Part shown: positions 15,962-24,242 of the stretch, piece by piece | Numbering within the stretch: the stretch's first letter is position 1 | Layout: the number at the start of each line of letters is the position of its first letter | NCBI RefSeq assembly: GCF_001425625.1 | Contig: NZ_LMCP01000045.1 | Span: 131,263-195,262 of the forward strand | DNA length: 64,000 bases | Source: Mesorhizobium sp. Root102 | GTDB lineage: Bacteria > Pseudomonadota > Alphaproteobacteria > Rhizobiales > Rhizobiaceae | Direction: 5' to 3' | The notes under the pieces: model-generated | Databases searched by the model: none | The model's input: the letters and a program-made list of their open reading frames with translations, nothing else | What the model was told of the DNA's origin: nothing | Position numbers and translations under genes: made by a program

Positions 15962-17275
15962 ATGGCCTTTTCCTACATGCCGGGTTTCGGCAACGACTTC
16001 GAAACCGAGACGCTGCCGGGTTCGCTGCCACAAGGACGGAACTCGCCGCAGCGGCCGGCCTACGGGCTCTACGCCGAGCAGCTTTCGGGCTCACCTTTCA
16101 CTGCCCCGCGCGGCACCAATGAGCGCTCCTGGCTCTACCGGATCCGGCCGAGCGTCAAGCACACCGGCCGCTTCAAACCGGCAAACTATCCGCTGTGGAA
16201 GAGCGCACCCAATGTCGGCGATCATGAACTGGCGCTTGGCCAGTATCGTTGGAATCCGGTGCCGATGCCGAAGGAGCCGACCGACTTCATCGCCGGCATG
16301 CGCAGCATCACCACCGCCGGCGACGTGCTCGGGCAGACGGGCATGGCAGCACACATCTATGTCGCCAACCGCTCGATGGTTGATGATCATTTCTTCAACG
16401 CCGACGGCGAGTTGCTGGTAGTACCGCAGGTCGGCGCTTTGCGCTTCGTGACCGAGATGGGCGTCATTGAGCTTCGGCCAGGCGAGATCGCCGTGCTGCC
16501 GCGCGGTCTGGTCTTCAAGGTCGAGTTGGTCGACCCGCAAGTGCGCGGCTATGTCTGCGAGAACTACGGCGCCAAGCTGACGCTGCCCGACCGCGGCCCG
16601 ATCGGCGCCAATTGCCTGGCCAATCCGCGCGATTTCAAGACGCCTTGCGCCTGGTTCGAGGAGAAGGAAACGCCTTGTCGGCTGACAGTGAAATGGTGCG
16701 GCAATTTCCATGTCACCGAAATCGGCCATTCGCCGCTGGATGTCGTTGCCTGGCACGGCAATTACGCGCCCTACAAATATGATCTGGCGACGTTTTCGCC
16801 TGTCGGAGCGCTGCTGTTCGACCATCCCGATCCGTCGATCTTCACGGTGCTGACGGCACCGAGCGGCGAGGAGGGTACCGCCAACATCGATTTCGTCATC
16901 TTCCCACCGCGCTGGCTGGTGGCCGAAGATACGTTCCGGCCGCCCTGGTACCACCGCAACATCATGAGCGAGTTCATGGGCCTGATCCACGGCCAGTATG
17001 ACGCCAAGGAAGAAGGTTTTGTTCCTGGCGGCATCAGCCTGCACAATCTGATGCTGGCCCATGGACCGGATGCGCCTGGCTTCGAAAAGGCCTCGCGCAC
17101 GGACCTGAAACCGGTCAAGCTCGACAACACCATGGCCTTCATGTTCGAGACGCGATTTCCGCAGATGTTGACCCGCTACGGCGCCGAACTCGAAACCCGG
17201 CAGGACAATTACATAGACTGCTGGGCGGACCTGAAGAAGCGTTTCAACGGCACGCCCGAGGGCGACTGGTCTTGA
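15962..17275 (+). CDS. hmgA: Homogentisate 1,2-dioxygenase
   Basis: HmgA opens the ring of homogentisate to give maleylacetoacetate in tyrosine and phenylalanine breakdown. The 437-residue product has the family length. The iron ligands correspond to the His in WYHRN, the Glu in MSEFMG six residues later, and the His in AHGPD thirty residues further on, exactly the spacing of His335, Glu341 and His371 in the human enzyme. A GGGAGGAAG site lies before the ATG. The MBL-fold gene follows with almost no gap and the fumarylacetoacetase-family gene lies further on. Confidence 0.98.
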   Translation: MAFSYMPGFGNDFETETLPGSLPQGRNSPQRPAYGLYAEQLSGSPFTAPRGTNERSWLYRIRPSVKHTGRFKPANYPLWKSAPNVGDHELALGQYRWNPVPMPKEPTDFIAGMRSITTAGDVLGQTGMAAHIYVANRSMVDDHFFNADGELLVVPQVGALRFVTEMGVIELRPGEIAVLPRGLVFKVELVDPQVRGYVCENYGAKLTLPDRGPIGANCLANPRDFKTPCAWFEEKETPCRLTVKWCGNFHVTEIGHSPLDVVAWHGNYAPYKYDLATFSPVGALLFDHPDPSIFTVLTAPSGEEGTANIDFVIFPPRWLVAEDTFRPPWYHRNIMSEFMGLIHGQYDAKEEGFVPGGISLHNLMLAHGPDAPGFEKASRTDLKPVKLDNTMAFMFETRFPQMLTRYGAELETRQDNYIDCWADLKKRFNGTPEGDWS

Positions 17276-17286
17276 GCGGCGAGCCA

Positions 17287-18141
17287 ATGCCGGATCGGCT
17301 GGTGATTTTGGGCTCGAAGGGTGGCCCTGCGCTGCGGCCAGGTGGTCCATGGCCGAGTTCGTCGCTGCTGCAGATCGGCGGCCGTACGGTCGTTGTCGAC
17401 TGCGGACTTGGCGTGACGCGTGGTCTGGTCGATGCCGGCATCAGCCTGAAGGCGCTCGACCTGATCTTCATCACGCATTTGCATTCCGACCATGTGCTGG
17501 AACTGGGGCCGTTGATCCACACCGCCTGGACGGCGGGTCTGGCGACGCCCATCGGCGTGTTCGGCCCGCCCGGCACGGATCATTATTGGCGGCGCTTTTG
17601 CCACGCGATGGAGTTCGACATCGAGATCCGCATCGTCGATGAGGGCAGGCCGGATATTCGTGAGCTGGTTTCGATCGTCGAATTCGGCGAAGGCCAGGTG
17701 GTCGAGCGGGGCGGCTTGACCGTTTCGGCGCTGCGCGTCGAGCATCCGCCGGTGACCGACTGTTTTGCGCTGCGCTTCGAGCACAGCAGGAAAAGCGTGG
17801 TTTTCTCCGCCGATACGGCCTGCTTTCCGCCGCTCGCCGATTTTGCCCGGAGCGCGGATATCCTGGTCCACGAGGCCATGCTGGAAGAAGGCATCGAGCG
17901 GCTGGTGGCCAAGACCGGCAACGGGGCGCGGCTGAAAGACCATCTGCTCGCCAGCCACAGCTTTGCCGAAGAGGCCGGGAGCATCGCCGGCGATGCCGGC
18001 GTCAAGAGACTGGTGCTCAATCACCTCATTCCGGCCGACGATCCCGGGATCGGCGAAGCCGACTGGATCGCCGCTGTCAGGAAAACGTGGGCCGGCGACT
18101 TGACGATCGCCCGCGACGGCCTTGTTGTGAAGCTAGCATGA
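17287..18141 (+). CDS. Metallo-beta-lactamase-fold hydrolase
   Basis: A 284-residue MBL-fold protein of the RNase Z/arylsulfatase-like branch. The metal motif THLHSDH is at about residues 63-69, a metal-bridging Asp lies in FSADTACF, and a late His in LNHLIPAD. A TTG at 17272 overlapping the hmgA stop is an alternative start adding five residues. It is probably translated with hmgA. It may hydrolyse a side-product or thioester of tyrosine breakdown, but the sequence does not show the substrate. Confidence 0.85.
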   Translation: MPDRLVILGSKGGPALRPGGPWPSSSLLQIGGRTVVVDCGLGVTRGLVDAGISLKALDLIFITHLHSDHVLELGPLIHTAWTAGLATPIGVFGPPGTDHYWRRFCHAMEFDIEIRIVDEGRPDIRELVSIVEFGEGQVVERGGLTVSALRVEHPPVTDCFALRFEHSRKSVVFSADTACFPPLADFARSADILVHEAMLEEGIERLVAKTGNGARLKDHLLASHSFAEEAGSIAGDAGVKRLVLNHLIPADDPGIGEADWIAAVRKTWAGDLTIARDGLVVKLA

Positions 18142-18165
18142 TCCCAAACCGAAGGACCGCGTCAG

Positions 18166-18188
18166 CGAAAAGTGGGAACCGGTTTTCG
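18166..18188. repeat. Palindromic intergenic repeat, AAAAGTG/CGGTTTT family (copy 2)
   Basis: CGAAAA (18166-18171) and TTTTCG (18183-18188) flank GTGGGAACCGG. The sequence matches copies at 7347-7388 and 48755-48778 in its AAAAGTG...CGGTTTT core. It lies in the 112-base gap between the MBL-fold gene and the fumarylacetoacetase-family gene. Confidence 0.75.
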
Positions 18189-18253
18189 GAAAAGATCGTG
18201 CGCAAGACAAAAAACCAAAGCGGCGGGAAAGCTGCACAAGGAGAGGAAACCGC

Positions 18254-19267
18254 ATGAAGCTTGCCACATTGAAGGACGGGACGCGCGACGGAAAACTCGT
18301 CGTCGTCTCGCGCGACATGACACGCTTCACCGACGCCTCGTTCCTGGTACGCACGCTGCAGGCGGCGCTCGACGACTGGCGCCGCATTGCCCCGCACCTC
18401 GCGACAATAGCGGAATCGCTGGAGAACAATGCGATCCCGGCGGAGCGCTTCCACGAGCATGACGCCCATTCGCCGCTGCCGCGTGCCTATCAATGGGCTG
18501 ACGGCTCGGCCTATGTGAACCATGTCGAGCTGGTGCGCAAAGCGCGCGGCGCCGAGATGCCGGCGAGCTTCTGGACCGAGCCGCTCATCTACCAGGGCGG
18601 TTCGGACGCCTTCATTCCGCCGCGCGACCCGATCCGCATGGCCGACGAGGCTTTCGGCATCGACATGGAAGGCGAAGTCGCTGTTGTCGTCGACGATGTG
18701 CCGATGGGCGCAAGCCTCGATGAAGCGCGTGCCGCGATCCGGCTGGTGATGCTGGTCAACGACGTCACGCTGCGCGCGCTCACCGGGCCGGAGCTGGCCA
18801 AGGGTTTCGGGTTTTTCCAGTCAAAGCCGTCCTCGGCGTTTTCGCCTGTCGCGGTCACGCCGGACGAACTGGGCGACGCATGGGACGGCGGCAAGGTCAG
18901 CCTGCCGCTGCTCGCCGATCTCAATGGCAAGCCGTTCGGCCGGGCCAATGCCGGCGTCGACATGACCTTCGATTTTCCGGCGCTGATCGTTCATGCCGCG
19001 AGGACACGGCCATTGGCCGCCGGCACGATCATCGGCTCGGGGACCGTGTCCAACAAGCTCGACGGCGGGCCGGGCAAACCTGTCTCGGCCGGTGGCGCCG
19101 GCTACTCCTGCATCGCCGAACTGCGTATGATCGAGACCATTGTGTCAGGCGAACCCAAAACGCCGTTCCTGCGCTTCGGCGACACAGTACGCATCGAGAT
19201 GAAGGACAAAGCTGGGCATTCGATCTTCGGCGCCATCGAGCAGAAGGTCGAAAAATACGAGAGGTAG
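18254..19267 (+). CDS. Fumarylacetoacetate hydrolase family protein (probable fumarylacetoacetase)
   Basis: The 337-residue product has a short N-terminal domain and a C-terminal FAH catalytic domain. The metal ligands fit DMEGEVAVVVDD and the later conserved segments SKPSSAF, GSGTVSNK and AELRMIET. The position downstream of hmgA and close to hpd strongly suggests the last step of tyrosine breakdown, fumarylacetoacetate to fumarate and acetoacetate. It belongs to the shorter bacterial group and not the 420-residue animal type. The start has a GAGAGGAA site. Maleylacetoacetate isomerase, needed between HmgA and this enzyme, is not encoded nearby. Confidence 0.88.
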   Translation: MKLATLKDGTRDGKLVVVSRDMTRFTDASFLVRTLQAALDDWRRIAPHLATIAESLENNAIPAERFHEHDAHSPLPRAYQWADGSAYVNHVELVRKARGAEMPASFWTEPLIYQGGSDAFIPPRDPIRMADEAFGIDMEGEVAVVVDDVPMGASLDEARAAIRLVMLVNDVTLRALTGPELAKGFGFFQSKPSSAFSPVAVTPDELGDAWDGGKVSLPLLADLNGKPFGRANAGVDMTFDFPALIVHAARTRPLAAGTIIGSGTVSNKLDGGPGKPVSAGGAGYSCIAELRMIETIVSGEPKTPFLRFGDTVRIEMKDKAGHSIFGAIEQKVEKYER

Positions 19268-19271
19268 GGGC

Positions 19272-19559
19272 ATGACGGGGGTCTATCTGCTGGCCGGTGT
19301 CTGGGCACTCGCCATACTGGCGGTCTTCATCCAGGCGATCCGGCTGAGCTACCGCATCGAGGCGCGCTCGCCCGACCTGACCAACCGCAGCGGCTTCCCG
19401 CGCAAGGCGATGATGTTCCACACCGTCACCAACATGAACCTCGCGCGGGACGCCGAAACGCAGGGCATGCGTCGGCGCATGAACCGACTATTGCTGATCG
19501 TTCTCGCCGGTTTTGCGGTTATGTGGGCGGGCTTGTATCTGGTGCGGTCGACCGGATGA
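19272..19559 (+). CDS. Small two-helix membrane protein
   Basis: A 95-residue protein with hydrophobic helices at about 4-24 and 72-91 and a basic middle segment. It starts 4 bases after the stop of the preceding gene, with an AGGGG site, and the DinB gene starts 4 bases after its own stop. It is therefore part of the tyrosine operon. I do not recognise the family and no function can be given. Confidence 0.75.
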   Translation: MTGVYLLAGVWALAILAVFIQAIRLSYRIEARSPDLTNRSGFPRKAMMFHTVTNMNLARDAETQGMRRRMNRLLLIVLAGFAVMWAGLYLVRSTG

Positions 19560-19563
19560 CGTC

Positions 19564-20106
19564 ATGAACCTGCTGGATCACCTGCGCCGCATGGCCGGCA
19601 ACAATCTCTGGTCGAATGCCCGGCTCTGCCGCGCGGTGTTGTCCCTTCGGCCCGGCGAGTTCGAGGCCGGGCGTATCAGCTTCTTCCCGTCGATCAAGGC
19701 GACGCTCAACCACATCCTTGCGGTCGATCTTCTCTATCTCGATTTTCTCGAAGAGGGTGGTCTCGGTGCTGCCGCCCATGACGACTTCGTGTCATTCGAC
19801 GAGCCGGGGGCGTTGTTTGCCGCCCAGATCGCAGCCGACCGGCGGCTGATCGCCTTTTGCGATAGGCTATCGGAGGCTGATCTCGACCGGCAGGTTATCA
19901 CCGACCGGCGTAAGGACGGCATGATCCCCGAGCGGATTGGCGACATCCTCGCCCACGTCTTCCTGCACGACATCCATCATCGCGGCCAAGTGCACGCCAT
20001 GCTCTCGGGCACGTCAGTCAAGCCGCCGCAACTCGACGAGTTCCTGCTCGATTATGATTTGAAGCTGAGGAAAGAAGAGGTCGAGCGGTTGGGGCTAGAA
20101 ATCTGA
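19564..20106 (+). CDS. DinB-family protein (putative metal-dependent hydrolase or thiol transferase)
   Basis: A 180-residue four-helix-bundle protein of the DinB/YfiT type. The metal-binding histidines are seen in TLNHILAVD (about residue 44) and in the HDIHHRGQVH segment (about 138-147). Some relatives are bacillithiol or mycothiol transferases or maleylpyruvate isomerases. A thiol-dependent maleylacetoacetate isomerisation here is a speculative but interesting possibility because no MaiA is nearby. It ends the plus-strand run. Confidence 0.85.
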   Translation: MNLLDHLRRMAGNNLWSNARLCRAVLSLRPGEFEAGRISFFPSIKATLNHILAVDLLYLDFLEEGGLGAAAHDDFVSFDEPGALFAAQIAADRRLIAFCDRLSEADLDRQVITDRRKDGMIPERIGDILAHVFLHDIHHRGQVHAMLSGTSVKPPQLDEFLLDYDLKLRKEEVERLGLEI

Positions 20107-20110
20107 TTTC

Positions 20111-20138
20111 GCGCATGACCCGAAGATGGGTCATGCGC
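20111..20138. terminator. Bidirectional terminator-like hairpin
   Basis: GCGCATGACCC and GGGTCATGCGC form a perfect 11-base stem with loop GAAGAT, between the convergent DinB and hpd genes. No long T-run follows on either strand, but the position and stem strength fit a shared transcription end. Confidence 0.65.
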
Positions 20139-20157
20139 TATCCGCTCGACCTGAAGC

Positions 20158-21270
20158 CTACTCCGCCGCTTGAACCTTGATCACCCCGCGCTTGATCTGA
20201 TCCTGCTCGATCGATTCGAACAGCGCGCGGAAATTGCCCTCGCCAAAGCCTTCGTCGCCCTTGCGCTGGATGAATTCGAAGAAGATCGGGCCGATCACGG
20301 TCTTCGAAAAAATCTGCAGCAGGATCTTGGTCATGCCGCCGTCGACGACGCCTTCGCCGTCGATCAGGATGCCGTGCTTCTTCATCCGCTCGATCGGTTC
20401 GTCGTGGCCATTCACCCTGTCATACGACATGTCGTAGTAGGTTTCCGGCGGGCCGGGCATGAACTTCAGCCCGTTTTCGGCCAGCCTGTCGGTAGCGGCA
20501 TAGATCTCGTCGGTTCCGACAGCGATGTGCTGGATGCCCTCGCCATCGTACTTCTTCAGATACTCGGCGATCTGGCTGGTCTCGTCCTTGGACTCGTTCA
20601 GCGGAATGCGGATCTTGCCGCAGGGCGAGGTGATGGCGCGGCTCACCAGGCCGGTAATCTTGCCGTCAATGTCGAAGAAATGGATCTGTTTGAAACCGAA
20701 CAGATTGCGGTAGAAATCCCACCATTTGTCCATCTGGCCGCGATAGACATTGTGGGTCAGGTGATCGAGATAATAGAAGCCGACGCCTTCCGGCCGCGGG
20801 TCGCGCGCGCCCAGCCACTCGAACTCGGCATCATAGGCCGAGCCCTTCTTGCCATAGGTTTCGATGAAATAGAGCAGCGAGCCGCCGATGCCGACGATCG
20901 CCGGCACGTCGAGCACCTTGTCGGCGCCTTCGTAAGGCGTGGCGCCCTTGGCAACGGCATGATCGAAAGCGTGCTTGGCGTCGACCACCCGCCAAGCCAT
21001 GGAGGCGGCGCAGGGGCCGTGCTTGTCGACGAATTTCATCGCATGCGAGCCGGGCTCGGCGTTGACGACATAGTTGATGTCGCCCTGGCGCCAGATGGTG
21101 ACGTCCTTCGTGCGGTGCTTGGCCACCGCGACATAGCCCAGGCGGGTGAACAGTTCGGCCAGTTTGGCCGGCTCCGGATGCGCGAACTCGACGAACTCGA
21201 ACCCATCAGTGCCGGCCGGGTTGTCCTTGCTGATCTTGGCCGGCGGGGCGTCGTGCGGGAAGGGACCCAT
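20158..21270 (-). CDS. hpd: 4-hydroxyphenylpyruvate dioxygenase
   Basis: Hpd converts 4-hydroxyphenylpyruvate to homogentisate, the substrate of HmgA. The 370-residue product contains two vicinal-oxygen-chelate repeats. The iron ligands are the His in LDHLTHNV, the His in IQHIAVGT and the Glu in FFEFIQRKG. The start MGPFPHDAP at 21270 has a strong GGAGGA site; an upstream ATG is less likely. It is divergent from an Lrp-type regulator, with Lrp-like palindromes between. Confidence 0.98.
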   Translation of the reverse strand: MGPFPHDAPPAKISKDNPAGTDGFEFVEFAHPEPAKLAELFTRLGYVAVAKHRTKDVTIWRQGDINYVVNAEPGSHAMKFVDKHGPCAASMAWRVVDAKHAFDHAVAKGATPYEGADKVLDVPAIVGIGGSLLYFIETYGKKGSAYDAEFEWLGARDPRPEGVGFYYLDHLTHNVYRGQMDKWWDFYRNLFGFKQIHFFDIDGKITGLVSRAITSPCGKIRIPLNESKDETSQIAEYLKKYDGEGIQHIAVGTDEIYAATDRLAENGLKFMPGPPETYYDMSYDRVNGHDEPIERMKKHGILIDGEGVVDGGMTKILLQIFSKTVIGPIFFEFIQRKGDEGFGEGNFRALFESIEQDQIKRGVIKVQAAE

Positions 21271-21350
21271 GGCATTCCTCCGGAAACTGGCTTGGCCTGA
21301 AAAGGCCATTTGATGCCATCATAGCGCAGACGGGGTGCATGGTGCTTGCA

Positions 21351-21393
21351 TTCAAACGCTTGAAATGATGATGTCATGCGTGAAACGTGCATG
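21351..21393. promoter_or_regulatory. Two palindromes between hpd and lrp, candidate Lrp operators
   Basis: TTCAA-ACGC-TTGAA occupies 21351-21364 and CATGC-GTGAAACGT-GCATG occupies 21375-21393. Their centres are about 26 bases apart, close to the spacing expected for an Lrp octamer wrapping DNA. They lie between the divergent hpd and Lrp-type gene starts. Confidence 0.5.
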
Positions 21394-21408
21394 ATATGAG
21401 ATAAGGCC

Positions 21409-21876
21409 ATGGATGGGACGCGTATTGATCAGTTCGACCGCAAGATAATGGCGCTGTTGCAGGGTGATGCGCGGCTAACCAACAACGATCTTTCGGAGCG
21501 GGTGAACCTGTCGGCGTCGCAATGCTCGCGCCGCCGCCAGCGGCTGGAGGAGGACGGCTTTATCAAGGGCTATCGCGCCGTTCTCGACCGCGACAAGCTC
21601 GGGTTTTCCCTGGTCAACGTCATCTCGGTGACGTTGGCCACTCACAACCGCGACAATGCACAGCGCTTCGGCGAACTGGTGGCGCGGCTGCCCGAGGTGC
21701 AGGAAGCGCACGCGCTGACCGGTGAGATGGATTACATCCTGAAAGTGGTGACGCCCGACCTGAAGTCGCTGTCGGAATTCGTCAACGGCGTGCTCCTGCC
21801 GCACGAATCCGTGCAGCATGTGAAGACAGCGATCGTGCTGGAAACGCTGAAGGAAACCGGCGCGCTCCCGATTTGA
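21409..21876 (+). CDS. Lrp/AsnC-family transcriptional regulator of hpd
   Basis: A 155-residue Lrp/AsnC protein. The N-terminal helix-turn-helix reads RLTNNDLSERVNLSASQCSRRR (residues about 22-43) and the ligand-binding RAM domain follows (ALTGEMDYILKVV). The divergent position next to hpd suggests it activates tyrosine breakdown in response to an aromatic amino acid. The ligand is inferred. Confidence 0.92.
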   Translation: MDGTRIDQFDRKIMALLQGDARLTNNDLSERVNLSASQCSRRRQRLEEDGFIKGYRAVLDRDKLGFSLVNVISVTLATHNRDNAQRFGELVARLPEVQEAHALTGEMDYILKVVTPDLKSLSEFVNGVLLPHESVQHVKTAIVLETLKETGALPI

Positions 21877-21888
21877 CCTTGGGCTGAT

Positions 21889-22227
21889 CTAATCCTTCGA
21901 CTGCTGGATCAGCCCATAGAGATTGGTGCAGCGGGCGCCGGAGCGGCAATAGGCGAACACCGGGCCGTCGAGCTCATCCAGCGCCTCGGCCTGATCCCCG
22001 ACATTCTCGGCTGTGATCTGGCCGCTGATGACGGGGATGTAGCGGAAGGCGAGGCCTGCGGCTTCGACCGCTGCCTTGACGATGTCGGCCGAAGGCTGGC
22101 CGGGCTGTTCGTCATCGGGCCGGTTGCAGATCACGCTCTTGAAGCCGGCTTCCTTGATGGCGGTGACGTCTTCCGGCTGGATCTGGCCCGAGACCGAATA
22201 GTACTCGCTGATTTCGCGGTATTCCAT
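21889..22227 (-). CDS. DUF442 / TIGR01244-family protein (phosphatase-like, sulfur metabolism)
   Basis: A 112-residue protein with the dual-specificity-phosphatase-like fold. The active loop is YCRSGARC near residue 95. It matches the N-terminal domain of Blh (beta-lactamase-like hydrolase) proteins involved in sulfide handling; here the domain stands alone. It follows two YeeE/YedE-type genes on the same strand, which supports a role in reduced-sulfur metabolism. Confidence 0.82.
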   Translation of the reverse strand: MEYREISEYYSVSGQIQPEDVTAIKEAGFKSVICNRPDDEQPGQPSADIVKAAVEAAGLAFRYIPVISGQITAENVGDQAEALDELDGPVFAYCRSGARCTNLYGLIQQSKD

Positions 22228-22295
22228 GGTAGTGTCCTCGCAATCTGATTTGACGGGAATCTTGCCATTCCCTGACGTGGCCGGCAACACGAATC

Positions 22296-22733
22296 CTATG
22301 CCGCAGCCGGTTGAGCGAGCCTTGCCCTGGCGAGGCGTGCCACCATGATGCCAGCAATCACCGCCGCGACAAAGAACGCCGTCGCCGAATAGCCAAGGCC
22401 AAGGGCAGGGATGGCTCCGCCGGGACAGAAGCCGGCAATGCCCCAGCCGATACCGAAGACAGCGGCGCCGCCAACCAGTTCCGTGTCGATGACCCGCTTT
22501 GTCGGCAGTGCGAAGGCGGTTTCGAACACCGGCGTCTTGCGCCGACCGAATACGAGCCGATAGCCGACGAAGGCGACCGCAAGGCCGCCACCCATGACGA
22601 AGATCAGACTCGGATCCCATGTGCCGGCAATATCGAAGAAGTTCAGTACCTTTGCTGGATTGATCATGCCGGAAATGGCGATGCCAAGGCCGAAAACCCC
22701 GCCGATCAGGAATGCCGAGACGAGCTTGTTCAT
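22296..22733 (-). CDS. YeeE/YedE-type sulfur transport protein, second half-size subunit
   Basis: A 145-residue membrane protein with about four helices. The conserved motif GIAGFCPGGAIPALG contains the Cys implicated in thiosulfate passage in TsuA-type transporters. It pairs with the next upstream gene (22738-23160), 4 bases away. Together they resemble the PmpA/PmpB pair found with sulfide-responsive genes. Confidence 0.85.
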   Translation of the reverse strand: MNKLVSAFLIGGVFGLGIAISGMINPAKVLNFFDIAGTWDPSLIFVMGGGLAVAFVGYRLVFGRRKTPVFETAFALPTKRVIDTELVGGAAVFGIGWGIAGFCPGGAIPALGLGYSATAFFVAAVIAGIMVARLARARLAQPAAA

Positions 22734-22737
22734 GCTC

Positions 22738-23160
22738 TCAGCCTCCGATCACGTGGCGGATGATGAAGACGGTGGCGAAGGCGGTGACCATGAAGGTCGC
22801 GACCGCCACGATCGAGCGTGGCGACAGACGCGCTATGCCGCAAATGCCGTGCCCGCTCGGGCAGCCGCTGCCGAAATGCACGCCGAGGCCGACTAGGAAC
22901 CCGCCGACGGCAAGTGCCAGCGTTGAAACGGGCACGCTGAAGGCGATCTGCCCGCCGATGGTGATGAACAGAAGCGGCGCCGCCACCGCACCAACGAGAA
23001 AAGCGGCCCGCCATTGCCAATCAGGCGCAAGCGGCGGAAGGATTCCGGTAAGGATGACGGTCATCCCGGCAATCCGGCCATGAAAAGCCATCAGCAGCAC
23101 AGCCGACAGGCCGATGAGAGCGCCGCCAAACAGCGACTGGAACGGGGTGAAATCTGTCAT
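22738..23160 (-). CDS. YeeE/YedE-type sulfur transport protein, first half-size subunit
   Basis: A 140-residue membrane protein with about four helices and the motif GSGCPSGHGICG, the hallmark of the YeeE/YedE family. It is the first gene of a three-gene run (this gene, its partner, DUF442). No BigR-type regulator gene lies in the window. Confidence 0.85.
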   Translation of the reverse strand: MTDFTPFQSLFGGALIGLSAVLLMAFHGRIAGMTVILTGILPPLAPDWQWRAAFLVGAVAAPLLFITIGGQIAFSVPVSTLALAVGGFLVGLGVHFGSGCPSGHGICGIARLSPRSIVAVATFMVTAFATVFIIRHVIGG

Positions 23161-23272
23161 GGAGAGCCGGCTTTCGAACTGAGGTGCGGACCGACTATAG
23201 CGCAGATATACATTTCCAGCGGAAAATCCGGCCGGGCTATCTCCGTCCGGCCGGGCGGTAGGTGTTGACCAA

Positions 23273-24214
23273 TTAGCTGCCGAGAATGGCGCCTTTAATC
23301 TGACGGATGTTGTTGTGCATCATGTCGATATAGGTAGCAGCCGGACCGTCGGGCTGCGACAGCGCATCCGAATAGAGCGTGCCGCCCACCTTGATCCCGG
23401 TTTCGCTGGCGATCTGCTCGATCAGGCGCGGGTTGGTGATGTTCTCGACGAAGATCGCAGCCGCCTTGTCCTGTTTCACTTGGGTAACCAGCTTGGCGAC
23501 GTCGGCGGCGGACGGTTCGGAATCGGTCGAGATGCCTTGCGGGGCGAGGAAGGTCAGGCCGTATGCGTGTTCGAAATAGCCGAAGGCGTCGTGCGAGGTG
23601 ATGACCACGCGCTTCTCCTGCGGGATCGAGGCGATCGCCGCCTTCACTTGACCTTCGACCGCGTCGAGCTTCTTGGTGTAGGCGGCGGCATTGGTCTGAT
23701 AGCTGACGCAGCCTTCCGAATCGGCCGCGCAGAAGGCTTCGGCGATGTTGTTCACATAGATCCTGGCATTGGCTATCGACTGGAAGGCGTGCGGATCGGT
23801 GACCGTCTTGCCGCCGGCGGTGCCGGCACCTTCGGCCGCGTCGGCGTCAGCGAATTCAGGCTTGAAATCGATTGGCGTCACGCCCTTTGTCAAGGTGATG
23901 ATCGAGGCCTTGGTGGCGCTGGCATCGACCAGCCGCTGCAAGAAACCTTCGAAATGCAGGCCGTTGACCAGCACGATATCGGCCTTGGCCATGGCCACCG
24001 CATCGGCCGGGCTCGGCTCGTAGACATGGGCGTCGCCATCCGGCCCCACGATGGTGGTGACGTCGATACGGTCGCCGCCGACATTCTTGGCGAAATCGGC
24101 AATGACGGTGAAGCTGGCGACCACTTTCAGCGGTGCCGCGTAGGCCGACGACGCGCCAAAGGCGGTTAATGTTATAACGCTCATCGCCAGGGCGGCATGG
24201 ATCGATTTCAGCAT
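23273..24214 (-). CDS. Zinc/manganese-type ABC transporter binding protein (ZnuA/AztC-like)
   Basis: A 313-residue cluster A-I binding protein. The signal peptide ends near SSAYAAPLK. The metal ligands are likely the His in DGDAHVYEP, the His in TSHDAFGYF and an acidic residue in LYSDALS. It lacks the His-rich loop of classical ZnuA and has a short acidic Gly/Ala loop instead. Two Cys in FCAADSEGCVS may form a disulfide. The start at 24214 (MLKSIHAAL) gives a normal signal peptide. It is the last gene of an ATPase-permease-binding protein operon behind a Zur-like box, so zinc is the best guess; manganese is not excluded. Confidence 0.87.
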   Translation of the reverse strand: MLKSIHAALAMSVITLTAFGASSAYAAPLKVVASFTVIADFAKNVGGDRIDVTTIVGPDGDAHVYEPSPADAVAMAKADIVLVNGLHFEGFLQRLVDASATKASIITLTKGVTPIDFKPEFADADAAEGAGTAGGKTVTDPHAFQSIANARIYVNNIAEAFCAADSEGCVSYQTNAAAYTKKLDAVEGQVKAAIASIPQEKRVVITSHDAFGYFEHAYGLTFLAPQGISTDSEPSAADVAKLVTQVKQDKAAAIFVENITNPRLIEQIASETGIKVGGTLYSDALSQPDGPAATYIDMMHNNIRQIKGAILGS

Positions 24215-24242
24215 GGACGGGTCTCCTTTCAGGGGCGGGGGA

